From Nitrospirota bacterium (lineage in GTDB: Bacteria > Nitrospirota > Nitrospiria > Nitrospirales > Nitrospiraceae), in assembly GCA_005877775.1 (NCBI GenBank), contig VBOJ01000076.1, positions 1-59,709 on the forward strand: a DNA stretch of 59,709 nucleotides. The letters run 5' to 3'. The stretch's first letter is position 1, and every line of letters starts with the position of its first letter. Shown here piece by piece: positions 9,618 through 19,091 of the stretch. The notes under the pieces were generated by a model. That model searched no databases, had not been told where the DNA came from, and saw nothing but the letters and a program-made list of their open reading frames with translations. A program made the translations under genes and the position numbers.

Positions 9618-9916
9618 GTTACCGATGATGGACCCAGTGAGGTGAGGATAGTACCGACTGGCAGGGAAATCCCGACAGAGACGGAGGAGAAATTCGAGAG
9701 CGCTCGACGGTTCGGGGGCTGTAGGATTTACTCATTGGCACCCCCAGATCAACCAGCGTAAGTCTAACGCAATCTGTCAGGGAAACGCTAGGGGCAACGC
9801 TCGTCTGTCCAGGCCATACGCTGAGGCTGTCACACTGTGAAACGGCCGGCCAGCGAGAGGGGGCGTTATAGGTGCGCTTCTAGGATGGGAGGTTCAAGGC
9901 TTCGGTGGGCAAGGTC

Positions 9917-10258
9917 TTATGACAGGAACTTCAGCAATTCTCCTTTGTGCAGAAACTCCTTCACCCCGAGCTCGCGCGCCTGGGCCTCGGCAGCGTGCGT
10001 GCCCGACCCAGTAAAGATCATGAAGGTGGCCATGGAATCAATCGCGCGAATTTCTTTCAGGACCGCGATCCCGTCCATGACAGGCATTTGCAGGTCCAGA
10101 ATGGTGATGTCGGGCCGATCCCGGCGAAACATTTCGATGGCCGTTCGCCCATCGTTTGCTACAAACACCTTGCGCCCCTCACGCGTTAACTGGCGGCTCA
10201 GCAACTCGCGGATGCTCGCTTCGTCATCAACCACAAGAATCCTGAGAATCTTCGTCAT
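9917..10258 (-). CDS. Stand-alone REC protein
   Basis: ILRILVVDDEASIRELLSRQL...DITILDLQMPVMDG...FMIFTGSG...EFLHKGELLKFL. Confidence 0.85.
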   Translation of the reverse strand: MTKILRILVVDDEASIRELLSRQLTREGRKVFVANDGRTAIEMFRRDRPDITILDLQMPVMDGIAVLKEIRAIDSMATFMIFTGSGTHAAEAQARELGVKEFLHKGELLKFLS

Positions 10259-10634
10259 GCGATGGCTCCTCTTACACTCGCTGCTCTAGGGTCGTCTGCG
10301 AACTGCGTCCTGCTGGCGAGCACCTCTGACCTTCTCCGGCTAGCCATAGAGGAGCCGGGCCCCTCGTTCCAGGGCGGATACTCCCGGTCAGACCCTTCCC
10401 GATAATCGAACACTCATGGAGGACTTCAGGACGTTCCCGATGATATCCAGCGACTGCGGAAAACAGTCTATGAAACTCTCTCAATGAATTGATTATTTTT
10501 CAACGTTTATCGATTTTTCTGCACTGAAATTGTGGGGATTTCGGCCCGCAGGTGGCGAGCCTTTGCCCGATGAGCGTGATTGTCCAAAGCCAGGCAGGCG
10601 GACGGGGCGGGACCAATTACAAGGAGGTGTACTG

Positions 10635-12161
10635 CTAGGATGGTTCGCTCAATGTCTTGGCGAGCAAGGCTCTCCGCAACTCCAGCATGGCGAGCGTGTC
10701 CCGCGCGCAGTACTTGAGCAGCTCCTCGCGGATGCGCATCTTCTCGACCCAGTCCGTCTCTTGGAACACCATCCTGTAGTACTGCTGTGCCGCGAGACCC
10801 CCTTCCTGAATTTCAAGGTCGCTGTAGCCCAGCGCCGGCACGACCGCCGGCAGCACGGATTTGATCGAGAAGGAGCCCTGGAAGCCAGGATGATAATAGT
10901 GGTCCCGAATCACAGTGAAGAGGTCCCAGAGTCTCGCCATCACTCGTGTCAGGTCTCCCTTGAGTGCGGGCAGAGCTTCAATCAGTCTTTCCAGAATGGA
11001 CCGTTCATACCCGGAATAGACACAGATGCTGCCTTCACTTCCTACGGACTCCAGGAATGCCACCGCCAGCTCTTCACGAGAGTCCTTGGGGTCCTGGCAG
11101 AGATATTCTTCATGCAGCACTTGCCCATCCTCGCTCTCGATGTGGTTGGACCACTGGGTGGGAATCGTCTGATAAGGCCTCGTCAAGGGGTACTTCGGGA
11201 TACAGGGCATGAAGGTTTCGAAGTCCAGATGATGCACCGGGTAGCGAACCGTCTGGAGCGCCGCCTTGAGGTGGGGCCCGATCCATTCGACGTTGTCTTT
11301 CACTCGTCGCTGGACAACTGAGAGCTTGAACTGGGACGGAATCTCGTCAATCGTCTCGATCCCGTGCTTGACGAATTGTTGAATGGCCCGTTCTCCTCCC
11401 GGGAGGTAATAGACCCAGCGAGACGGCTTATCTTTGGTGCAATGGTCCCAGAATCGACATTCGTAGGGCTGGTGACAATGCCCATCCGGTTCGATCGTGG
11501 GCGGAGCCGGAGTGACCAGCATGGCCTTCATTTCCGCCAAGCGACTTGGCACGTCGGCTTGCCGGGAAGCCGCCAGTGCCGTCAGGTCCTGCACGACAAG
11601 CAATCGCTCCAAGTCCAGTTCGCCGCCTGGATAGACATACTGAGTATTGATGTGCATCAAATACGAGCCCGAAAGGGCAAGGCCTGCACCAGTCAGCACA
11701 TAGGTCTGGATCGCCAAATCGTTCACGTGCACGTCCTTGACCTTCGTCGAGGACTTGACCTCGATCAAGCGCCAGGCACTCGCGCCATCTTGCCCTAAAG
11801 TGACTCGCTCAAGGATGTCCACGCGCACCAAGACATGGTCAAACTCGAAGGCCCCCTCGAAGATGGCCGGCACGGTCGGATCACGGAGCAGCTCTGCCGT
11901 CCGCTGCAACGCCTCCGCTGCATGGCGGTGATCCGCCTCCACCAGAACGCCGCCCGGAAACCTTTGGCGAGCGAGTGTGCCGATCTCGGTACCCATGTCC
12001 AAAATCGCTTGCGTCTGCTCATCCGGCTCGGTGGCCAGTTCAGGCTGGTGGATCTCCAGATAGAGCCGTTTGTGGCATTGGAGGCCGGAGAGGAATTTGG
12101 ATTTGGAGAGACGGGGGGTGGCCGCACCCAACTCCAGTGGCCGATCAGGAAAGAGCAACAT
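10635..12161 (-). CDS. DUF2779 family protein (RecB/Cas4-like N-terminus plus DEDD exonuclease-like C-terminus)
   Basis: LSKSKFLSGLQCHKRLYLEIHQPEL start; LIEVKSSTKVKDVHVNDLAIQTYVL resembles a PD-(D/E)XK nuclease core; HHLDFETFMPCIPKYP resembles a DEDD motif. The longer ORF call extends over antisense of the MATE gene and is trimmed to ATG 12161. Confidence 0.7.
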   Translation of the reverse strand: MLLFPDRPLELGAATPRLSKSKFLSGLQCHKRLYLEIHQPELATEPDEQTQAILDMGTEIGTLARQRFPGGVLVEADHRHAAEALQRTAELLRDPTVPAIFEGAFEFDHVLVRVDILERVTLGQDGASAWRLIEVKSSTKVKDVHVNDLAIQTYVLTGAGLALSGSYLMHINTQYVYPGGELDLERLLVVQDLTALAASRQADVPSRLAEMKAMLVTPAPPTIEPDGHCHQPYECRFWDHCTKDKPSRWVYYLPGGERAIQQFVKHGIETIDEIPSQFKLSVVQRRVKDNVEWIGPHLKAALQTVRYPVHHLDFETFMPCIPKYPLTRPYQTIPTQWSNHIESEDGQVLHEEYLCQDPKDSREELAVAFLESVGSEGSICVYSGYERSILERLIEALPALKGDLTRVMARLWDLFTVIRDHYYHPGFQGSFSIKSVLPAVVPALGYSDLEIQEGGLAAQQYYRMVFQETDWVEKMRIREELLKYCARDTLAMLELRRALLAKTLSEPS

Positions 12162-12263
12162 GTTGCCGGAGAAGACTACACAAGGAGCACCCAAAAGTCC
12201 AGAGGTCCCGATGGCTGTTCTATGTGACCGCTCCGGAGCGACGCTTCTGGTAGGATAGGGTTC

Positions 12264-13625
12264 ATGTTGGAACAGTTGATCCAGAAGTCTCAACGGAACG
12301 TGAATCCCCGCATCAGCCAGATCCGCCGAACCGTCATGACTCTGGCCCTGCCTGTCACCATCAGCAGCTTGCTGCAACGGACCGAAGGCATACTGGATAT
12401 TTTCCTCGTTGGAGGGCTGGGAGCCACGTCCATCGCTGCGGTCGGGATCGGCCAGTTGCTGGTGTTTTGCATGATGACCCTTGTGGCAGGACTCTCGGTC
12501 GGCGCCACGGTCGTGATCGCGCAACTCTGGGGAGCCCGCCGTCTCGCCGATGCCGGTGAGGCTTCCTTCCATGTGCTCGGTCTCGCTTGCATTGCCTCTC
12601 TGGTCCTCACGGTTCTCGGGTTGGCACTGGACCGGCCGACGATGGAATTGCTGGGTGCAGCCCCTGACGTGATCGAGCTGGCCGGACCCTATCTGACCAT
12701 TATCTTTCTTGTCATGCCCGTCACGGTTCTCATTCAGGTGCTCACGGCCATCCTGCATGGAACGGGCGACACCCGGACGCCCATGTATGCCATGATCGGC
12801 GTCAATATTCTCCACGTGCTGCTGGCCTATCCCTTGATCTACGGCCGGTGGGGATTCCCGGACCTGGGCATCAATGGCGCGGCGGCGGCAGTCGGGGCCG
12901 CTGAAAGCGTCGGCGTCATCTTCCTCCTGATCCGCTGCTCCCGCCTGCTCATCAAGCCGGCTGGGATCCGGAGGGACCTCGTACGTGCGGTGTGGGACGT
13001 GGGCCTGCCGGTCTTCGGGGAGCGGGTCACCCAGCAAACCGGCATTCTCGTCTATACCAAACTGGTGCTGCTCTATGGGACGATCGCCTATGCGGCGCAT
13101 CAAGTAGGCCTGTCCATCGAGGCCTTTTCGTTCTTGCCAGGGTATGGGTTCGCGGTGGCGGCTGCCACGATGGTGGGACAGAGCATCGGAGCAGGGAAAT
13201 ACACGCGCGCCAAGCTGGAGAACTGGGAAGCGAACCGGCTGGCCTCATTTGTCATGGCCGGCATGGGATTTCTGTTCTTTTTCTTCCCCTATGTGCTCCT
13301 CCGAGCCTTCACGGACGACCAGGCCGTGATTGAACTGGGCACGTTGTTTCTCAAGATCGTGGCACTGCTTCAGATTCCGCTGGCACTGACGATGGTGCTC
13401 TCTGGGTCGCTGCGTGGCGCCGGTGACACCCGCTACATCCTGGGCGCCACGATCGTCGGCATGTGGGGAGTGCGGCTGCCGCTGGCCTGCATCGCGGCCC
13501 TCTGGCTGCACCTGAACCTGATCTATGTCTGGGGAGCCATGGTCGCGGACTGGACGATCCGGATGGGGCTGCTACTGTTCCGCTATCGCTCGGAACGATG
13601 GCGGGCGATTCAGGTCATTCGGTGA
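12264..13625 (+). CDS. MATE family efflux transporter
   Basis: 12-TM type; RTVMTLALPVTISSLLQRTEGILDIFLVGGLG, AAATMVGQSIGAGK, LSGSLRGAGDTRYIL. Confidence 0.9.
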   Translation: MLEQLIQKSQRNVNPRISQIRRTVMTLALPVTISSLLQRTEGILDIFLVGGLGATSIAAVGIGQLLVFCMMTLVAGLSVGATVVIAQLWGARRLADAGEASFHVLGLACIASLVLTVLGLALDRPTMELLGAAPDVIELAGPYLTIIFLVMPVTVLIQVLTAILHGTGDTRTPMYAMIGVNILHVLLAYPLIYGRWGFPDLGINGAAAAVGAAESVGVIFLLIRCSRLLIKPAGIRRDLVRAVWDVGLPVFGERVTQQTGILVYTKLVLLYGTIAYAAHQVGLSIEAFSFLPGYGFAVAAATMVGQSIGAGKYTRAKLENWEANRLASFVMAGMGFLFFFFPYVLLRAFTDDQAVIELGTLFLKIVALLQIPLALTMVLSGSLRGAGDTRYILGATIVGMWGVRLPLACIAALWLHLNLIYVWGAMVADWTIRMGLLLFRYRSERWRAIQVIR

Positions 13626-13628
13626 GAG

Positions 13629-13727
13629 GCTAAGGCTCAGGTTAAGGTTGAGCGGAACCCACAGTAGGTTACGATAGCCAACTCGCCGTTTCCGCTTACT
13701 GAACCTCAACCTCAGCCTTAACCTTAG
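13629..13727. repeat. Imperfect inverted repeat between convergent genes (possible bidirectional terminator)
   Basis: aaggctcaggttaaggttgagcgga against the reverse complement of tccgcttactgaacctcaacctcagcctt. Confidence 0.65.
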
Positions 13728-15067
13728 TGGCTTTTCGTAGAGGGTCTGGTGTCTTTCCCCGGTCCTTTGGTTAGCTCCATCCTGGTGACCCCCTTCACAT
13801 GTGCGCAAAGATCCCCAAGCCCAGGCGTGACCAGCCTGAAAGGCCCACCTTTGGACGCAGGAATCTGTTCTCCATCGAGTTGATAGATCAGGATGCCGTA
13901 TTCTGCCGCCTGCTTCAAGGTCAGGCTGGCGGAAAATTGGTCATCTTGGGAATGGAAGGTCACATGATCCGCACCGATGGCTCGGGCTGGAATGTCGAGC
14001 AGCCCTTTCACCTTGATTCCACGACCCTTCATGCCTGGTAACAGCGCACTTACGTCATGGACTTGATGTTCTGCTGGAAGTTTTTCCAATGCCGCTGAAT
14101 CCAGCGTGATCGGCTGAATCACCGCGCCGTCGATCCTCAGGGTTCCAGGACCGCTCCGCTCCCGCTCGGTGATCGCCTTGATCATCGCTGTGAGTGCTTC
14201 ATTGAGCGGAGTCGGAATGCCTAGGTCGCGGCCACGTCGGACGATATACCCGTTCAGAGAATCAATTTCGGTCGGCCGGCCTGCCTTCCAGTCATCATAC
14301 ATGGAGGTGTGGATGTCCCGAATCTCCTGTGACCAGCGCACGACTTTGTCGGCCATGTCGTCGGCCAAGGGTACTTTCAGACCGGCCGCCACCGCGACCA
14401 CCTCCCCGACGATCTGCTGGATGACCCCCAGCATCTCCGGGTGATCCAGCGCTTTGGACACCCGGTCGTTGATGATGACGGTGAGCGGGTTGAAGACGCA
14501 GTTCCAGCACATCTTCTCCCATTTGCTCCGCCGTATATCCTCCACCACCTCACAGGAAAGGCCAGCCTGAGTAAAGAGCTCGACGATCTGGAGTACGCGT
14601 TCGCTCCCATGCCCCATCAGTTCTCCGACGGCCACCGATCCACGCTTGTAATGCTCGATCACGCCGGGCTCGACGATTTTGGAATAGATGAACGCGACCC
14701 CGCCCACCACACAATCGCGCTGAAAGCGAGCGATCAGCCGGTCTTCCGTATCCACGCCGTTCTGCAGGGTCAAGAGCACGGTCGCGTCGGTCATCACCGG
14801 CTCAATCTGATCCATCACTTCATCCAGGTCATAGGCCTTGACCGACAGAATAATCAGGTGAGGCCTGGGCAACTCCCGTGGATCTGAAGCGGCCGGCGGC
14901 CAGACCGTCAAGGTATCGGCTGCGCTGCGAATCGTCAACCCTCGTTCGCTGACTGCCTGGAGCGTGCGGGGCCGCAACAGGAACGAGACGTTGTTATGGT
15001 GCTTGGCCAGATGCGCGCCGAAAAACCCGCCGACTGCCCCGGCCCCGACCATCATGATTTGTTGCAT
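13724..15067 (-). CDS. 2-dehydropantoate 2-reductase fused to a C-terminal molybdopterin-oxidoreductase-like domain
   Basis: MQQIMMVGAGAVGGFFGAHLAKHHNNVSFLLRP (ApbA/PanE) and WEKMCWNCVFNPLTVI; C-terminus HQVHDVSALLP...FHSQDDQFSASLTLKQAAEYGILIYQLDGEQIPASKGGPFRLVTPGLGDLCAHVKGVTRMEL resembles Oxidored_molyb. Confidence 0.85.
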   Translation of the reverse strand: MQQIMMVGAGAVGGFFGAHLAKHHNNVSFLLRPRTLQAVSERGLTIRSAADTLTVWPPAASDPRELPRPHLIILSVKAYDLDEVMDQIEPVMTDATVLLTLQNGVDTEDRLIARFQRDCVVGGVAFIYSKIVEPGVIEHYKRGSVAVGELMGHGSERVLQIVELFTQAGLSCEVVEDIRRSKWEKMCWNCVFNPLTVIINDRVSKALDHPEMLGVIQQIVGEVVAVAAGLKVPLADDMADKVVRWSQEIRDIHTSMYDDWKAGRPTEIDSLNGYIVRRGRDLGIPTPLNEALTAMIKAITERERSGPGTLRIDGAVIQPITLDSAALEKLPAEHQVHDVSALLPGMKGRGIKVKGLLDIPARAIGADHVTFHSQDDQFSASLTLKQAAEYGILIYQLDGEQIPASKGGPFRLVTPGLGDLCAHVKGVTRMELTKGPGKDTRPSTKSH

Positions 15068-15163
15068 GGCAACCCCGCTTGCTGTCACGAATCGAGCACG
15101 CTACTATACCATGCACTTTCGACCGGAAAAAGTGACGTATACTCGCTCACCCAAGGAGTCGTC

Positions 15164-15892
15164 ATGCAGCGGGAGCGTATTATTCGGGAAATCAGAACGC
15201 GACTCGCGACCGCCCGTGGCGTGACCGTCCTCACCGGAGCCGGTATCTCGGCCGACAGCGGAGTCCCGACGTTCCGGGGAGCCGACGGCCTATGGCGAAA
15301 CTTTCGGGCGGAGGATCTGGCTACTCCGGAGGCCTTCGCGCGAGACCCGTGCGTGGTGTGGGAATGGTACAACTGGCGGCGCGAACTCATCGCCACGAAG
15401 AGTCCGAATCCGGCGCATTATGCGCTCGTTGACCTCGAGAAGCGATTCGAGCGGTTCTGGTTGATCACGCAAAACGTAGACGGCCTGCACGGAGCAGCCG
15501 GCTCGCAGAAGCTCTCAGAGATTCACGGCAACATTTGGAAGGTGCGTTGTACTCGTTGCGGGCGTGTGGATGAGAATCGAGAGCTGCCGATTGCCATTCC
15601 TCCCTCATGCGCTGCCTGCGGCGGGTTACTGCGACCGCATATCGTGTGGTTCGGTGAAGCCCTGGCCACGGAGGATCTGAATCGGAGTTACGAGGCCCTC
15701 GGGCGCTGCGAGGTTCTGCTGATCATCGGCACGTCAGGGATCGTGTACCCAGCCGCATCCTTCGCACCGGTCGCCAAGGCAGCGGGGGCGTTTGTCGTCG
15801 AAATCAACCTCGATGCTACCCCCAACACCCAGGTCGTGGACGTTTCCCTGCAGGGTCGCACAAAGGATGTGGTGCCGGAGTTGCTCCCGTAA
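15164..15892 (+). CDS. cobB: NAD-dependent protein deacylase (sirtuin, CobB class)
   Basis: VLTGAGISADSGVPTFRG, ITQNVDGLH, IHGN, two CxxC pairs, RPHIVWFGE, IIGTSG; the YNWRREL segment suggests class III. Confidence 0.92.
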   Translation: MQRERIIREIRTRLATARGVTVLTGAGISADSGVPTFRGADGLWRNFRAEDLATPEAFARDPCVVWEWYNWRRELIATKSPNPAHYALVDLEKRFERFWLITQNVDGLHGAAGSQKLSEIHGNIWKVRCTRCGRVDENRELPIAIPPSCAACGGLLRPHIVWFGEALATEDLNRSYEALGRCEVLLIIGTSGIVYPAASFAPVAKAAGAFVVEINLDATPNTQVVDVSLQGRTKDVVPELLP

Positions 15893-15905
15893 GAGTGTCT
15901 CGTCT

Positions 15906-16124
15906 CTAAATGGTGCCGGTCGTGTGCTCTCTATAGCGATGGGGGCGGTCAGTCAGGAACCGGGCAAACTCTCTGGCTCCTCTCATGCGTTGGGTGATCG
16001 TCCCTTCCTTCATTTTTTGTTCTCTGAGATGCTGTTCAAACTTTTTCAGCGACTGGCTGATAAATTCCTCGAAGAGCGGCTTCTGAAATGGGAGTTTCAT
16101 GATTCGCGCCTTGGGTTGGATCAT
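15906..16124 (-). CDS. Small hypothetical protein
   Basis: 72-aa ORF abutting the HAD gene on the same strand. Confidence 0.45.
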   Translation of the reverse strand: MIQPKARIMKLPFQKPLFEEFISQSLKKFEQHLREQKMKEGTITQRMRGAREFARFLTDRPHRYREHTTGTI

Positions 16125-16858
16125 GTGATCCTCTCAACGAGTTGAGGCAGTTCTTCCAGTGAATGGATCGTCGGTGCCGGAGCGATCTGAGGGTTGACTT
16201 CGGTTGACTTCGTTGGCTCGCGCGCGATCAGAATGCCGGAGAGTCCGGCCTGACGAGCCCCTTCCACGTCATCACGGAGACTGTCCCCCACATGCGCAGC
16301 CTCATCCGGGTCTACCGCATGTTTCTCCAAAGCGAGTCGAAAAATCGCGGGCGCGGGCTTGGCTGCATGCGCAAGGCTGGAGATGGTCACTGTATCGAAC
16401 AAGTCGGCGATACCGAGGCCACGCAGCACATTGAACAACCGCGTATCGAAGTTGGAGATGATGCCCAGTTCGAACCCCCGCTCTTTCAGTTCCTTGAGGA
16501 TGCCCATCGTCTCAGGATAGAGCCTCCATCGTTCAGGACCGTCGAAAGCGTGAAAGACCTCCTCGAAATAGTCATCGAACCGCTCCAACATCCCGACACG
16601 GTAAAACACGTTATGGACGATGTCGAACCACCAGAGTCGTTCGCACCGCTTGATCTCGGATGGGTCGCTCACCGCAAAGAGCGGAGGCGGAGCCTCATGG
16701 AAGGCGCGCTTGAACGCTTCCTTCACAGCGGCGAGTGATTCACTGGTTCGCTTGAAACCATATTTCTCGGCATAGCTCACATAAATCTCTCCCACCGAGC
16801 CTTTCACATGGAAGAGGGTTCCTGCCGCGTCAAAGAAGATGACTTTGACCTTGCTCAC
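16121..16858 (-). CDS. HAD superfamily hydrolase
   Basis: VKVIFFDAAGTLFHVKG, GIISNFD, AHVGDSLRDDVEGARQAGLSGILI; GTG start at 16858. Confidence 0.88.
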   Translation of the reverse strand: MSKVKVIFFDAAGTLFHVKGSVGEIYVSYAEKYGFKRTSESLAAVKEAFKRAFHEAPPPLFAVSDPSEIKRCERLWWFDIVHNVFYRVGMLERFDDYFEEVFHAFDGPERWRLYPETMGILKELKERGFELGIISNFDTRLFNVLRGLGIADLFDTVTISSLAHAAKPAPAIFRLALEKHAVDPDEAAHVGDSLRDDVEGARQAGLSGILIAREPTKSTEVNPQIAPAPTIHSLEELPQLVERIT

Positions 16859-17370
16859 GATGACTCCAGCCGGCCGCGCCGGAGGTCTTGAGCCGGAATG
16901 AGACCCGCAGGGGTGGCGCTGCTCGCTGCCCGCAATCGTTCGATGCCGTCTCGACAGTAACCCAACGGGAGCCACCGGCACTGCCCGCAAATGCCCGGCA
17001 GGCTGTCGCCCGTGATCGCCGTCCGGATGCGTTCCAGAATCTCGCTCCACCGCACTCGGATTCCTGCCTGTAGCCCAAGCAGCCTGAGGACGTGTTGATC
17101 CTGCGTTTTCATACTTTCTTCAAACCCATCGCCCCTGAGGGAACAGCCTGCGGTGGCCAGATGGGGACAGGCTCCACACACCGTGTCAGGGGCATCCACG
17201 ACTTCAACCCATTGCTCGGGATGCTCGATCAAATCACGGTGAATTCGAGCCAGATTGTCAATAAAGGAGGGGCTATAGCCTTCGCCTCGAAATCCCTGGA
17301 GACAGAGGAGGGTGTGGGCTCTCAGCCGAACGTCTGCGCGACTCCCTTGACCGACGGCTTCTCCTGCCAC
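16855..17370 (-). CDS. DUF1284 domain protein
   Basis: VRLRAHTLLCLQGFRGEGYSPSFIDNLARI; CGACPHLATAGCSL; overlaps the HAD start by 4 bp. Confidence 0.8.
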   Translation of the reverse strand: MAGEAVGQGSRADVRLRAHTLLCLQGFRGEGYSPSFIDNLARIHRDLIEHPEQWVEVVDAPDTVCGACPHLATAGCSLRGDGFEESMKTQDQHVLRLLGLQAGIRVRWSEILERIRTAITGDSLPGICGQCRWLPLGYCRDGIERLRAASSATPAGLIPAQDLRRGRLESS

Positions 17371-17559
17371 GATGCTTCCCCCCTGAGTACTCGCATAATC
17401 CGGCGCTGCGAAGATTCACGGCCGCTGCGCACAGATTGTAAGCACCCGTCGTTGCGAAGTCAAAACGCTGCTCAAATAGCATGTTTCCTTGACAAAGAGG
17501 GGTCCCTTTGCTAGCTTCGATTGCGATCAGAATAATTTAACAATTTTGGTGACTTGCGT

Positions 17560-18730
17560 GGCCTCCTGCCTCTTCATTATTGACAGCAGTCCGGCCGTAC
17601 GGCGGCTGGTGGAGCAAGCGTCAAGCGCCGAAGGATACGAGGTGACGGCGTTCAATGATGGTCCCTCTGCCCTCGACGCGGCGAAGCGCCTGCGGCCCGA
17701 GCTGGTCATCGCTGATTATCATCTCGAGGGATCCAAGTTCACCGACTTTTGTGAAGAGCTGGCCAGACTGAATAGTATTCCGAATCTCTCCATCATTTCT
17801 CTGATCAACCCTGCGGATCGACCGAATGAAGAACAGTTGCGCTCTCTCGGGGTCAAAGCCTTCCTCAAAAAGCCCATCCACCCGGACCACCTTGGAGAGA
17901 CGCTCAAGAAACTCCGCAGCGAGACACCGCAAGCCGGATCCGCACCGAAGGGACCCGTCCGGAAAAACAGAACGTGGCCACCCATTTCTATGGCAAGTGA
18001 GATGGGAGGAGGCAGTTCCGCATCTCACCCGGATGACTTGAACAAGGTCGAGACACCCGATGAGAGGCGAGAGATCAATCCCGTTATCCCTCCTCCTCCA
18101 AGCAAACCGAAAGTCGCTGAGACCCTTGTCCAGGCAGGCAGCCGCGAAAAGCCGAAGACTCCAACAGAAGATGCCAGGCACGGCCCCTCGCCATCCCTCA
18201 CCCAATCCGTAGCGGAAGAGGTTGAGCGCAAGGTGTCACAACTGGTGCCTGATCTCGTCACACGACAGGTCGCCACACATCTCAAACAGATCGTTCAGTT
18301 TGAAATTTCGGCCCAGCTTGATACAGCCATTTCGCTTGAGCAGATTACCAAGGTCTTACGAGGGGCCGTGGAACGAGAGCTTCCGACCATCGCCGCCCAG
18401 CATCTCCCAGAATTGGAACGGACGATCCAGCAGAATCTCTCTGATGAGGCGGGTCAGTCGGTAGAAAAGATCACGGACAAGCTGGCCAGAGAACTCGTGG
18501 ACCCCACAGTGCGGAAACATCTGCCTGAGGTGGTGCGGCAGCAGCTTGGTTCGATCGACCAGCTTGTGACAGAGGCGATACGGGAATGTGCATCGCAGTA
18601 TGCCCGACAAGCGGTGGCAGACATTGTCCGCGAGATGGCAAAGGACACGATCAAACAGGCGGTGGAAGAGATCGTTCCGGACATGGCTGAAGCGAAAATC
18701 AAGAAGGAAATCGAGCGCCTGACGACCTGA
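17560..18730 (+). CDS. REC-domain protein with a long helical C-terminal region
   Basis: CLFIIDSSPAVRRLVEQASSAEGYEVTAFNDGPSALDAAKRLRPELVIADYHLEGSKF...VKAFLKKPI; C-terminus is repeated amphipathic helices; start uncertain (ORF from 17489). Confidence 0.7.
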
Positions 18731-18751
18731 ACCCGACTACACCACCGACGC

Positions 18752-18865
18752 CTATTTCTTGCCGCCTCGTTTCACCCGCCTGCTTTTCTCGAGCGCTTTC
18801 ATCCGTTGGATGTTTTTACGGTGCTTCTTTCGAACCTTCCGGTCCTTCTCTCGTCCTCTTGGCAT
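18752..18865 (-). CDS. Very small, highly basic protein (37 aa)
   Basis: MPRGREKDRKVRKKHRKNIQRMKALEKSRRVKRGGKK; ATG at 18865. Confidence 0.5.
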   Translation of the reverse strand: MPRGREKDRKVRKKHRKNIQRMKALEKSRRVKRGGKK

Positions 18866-19091
18866 GATGAGTTGATCTCCCCGCTTCTTCCCGTCTGTAT
18901 GCAACTGTATGCAACCGGGCGGCATGCGCCTTCGCGCCGCTTCCCACCGGCGCGATCTATACCACAACCCTCTTCATCGGTACAAGCGTAGGATCAATAC
19001 ATTGGCGCCCGGTATGACCCGCGCTCCTTGTCGGGTAACGGGCAGCATGTTAAAATCCTTCGCCGTTTGCTCCAACTCGGAACAGCCAACC

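Noticed and set aside
12162-13103. N-terminal extension of the 10635-13103 minus-strand ORF
   Set aside because: Antisense to the MATE gene with low-complexity charged composition; the recognisable protein starts at ATG 12161.
15906-16124. Tyrosine recombinase N-terminal (SAM-like) fragment
   Set aside because: The segment KKFEQHLREQKMKEGTITQRMRGAREFARFL is only loosely reminiscent; no catalytic domain nearby, so kept as hypothetical.
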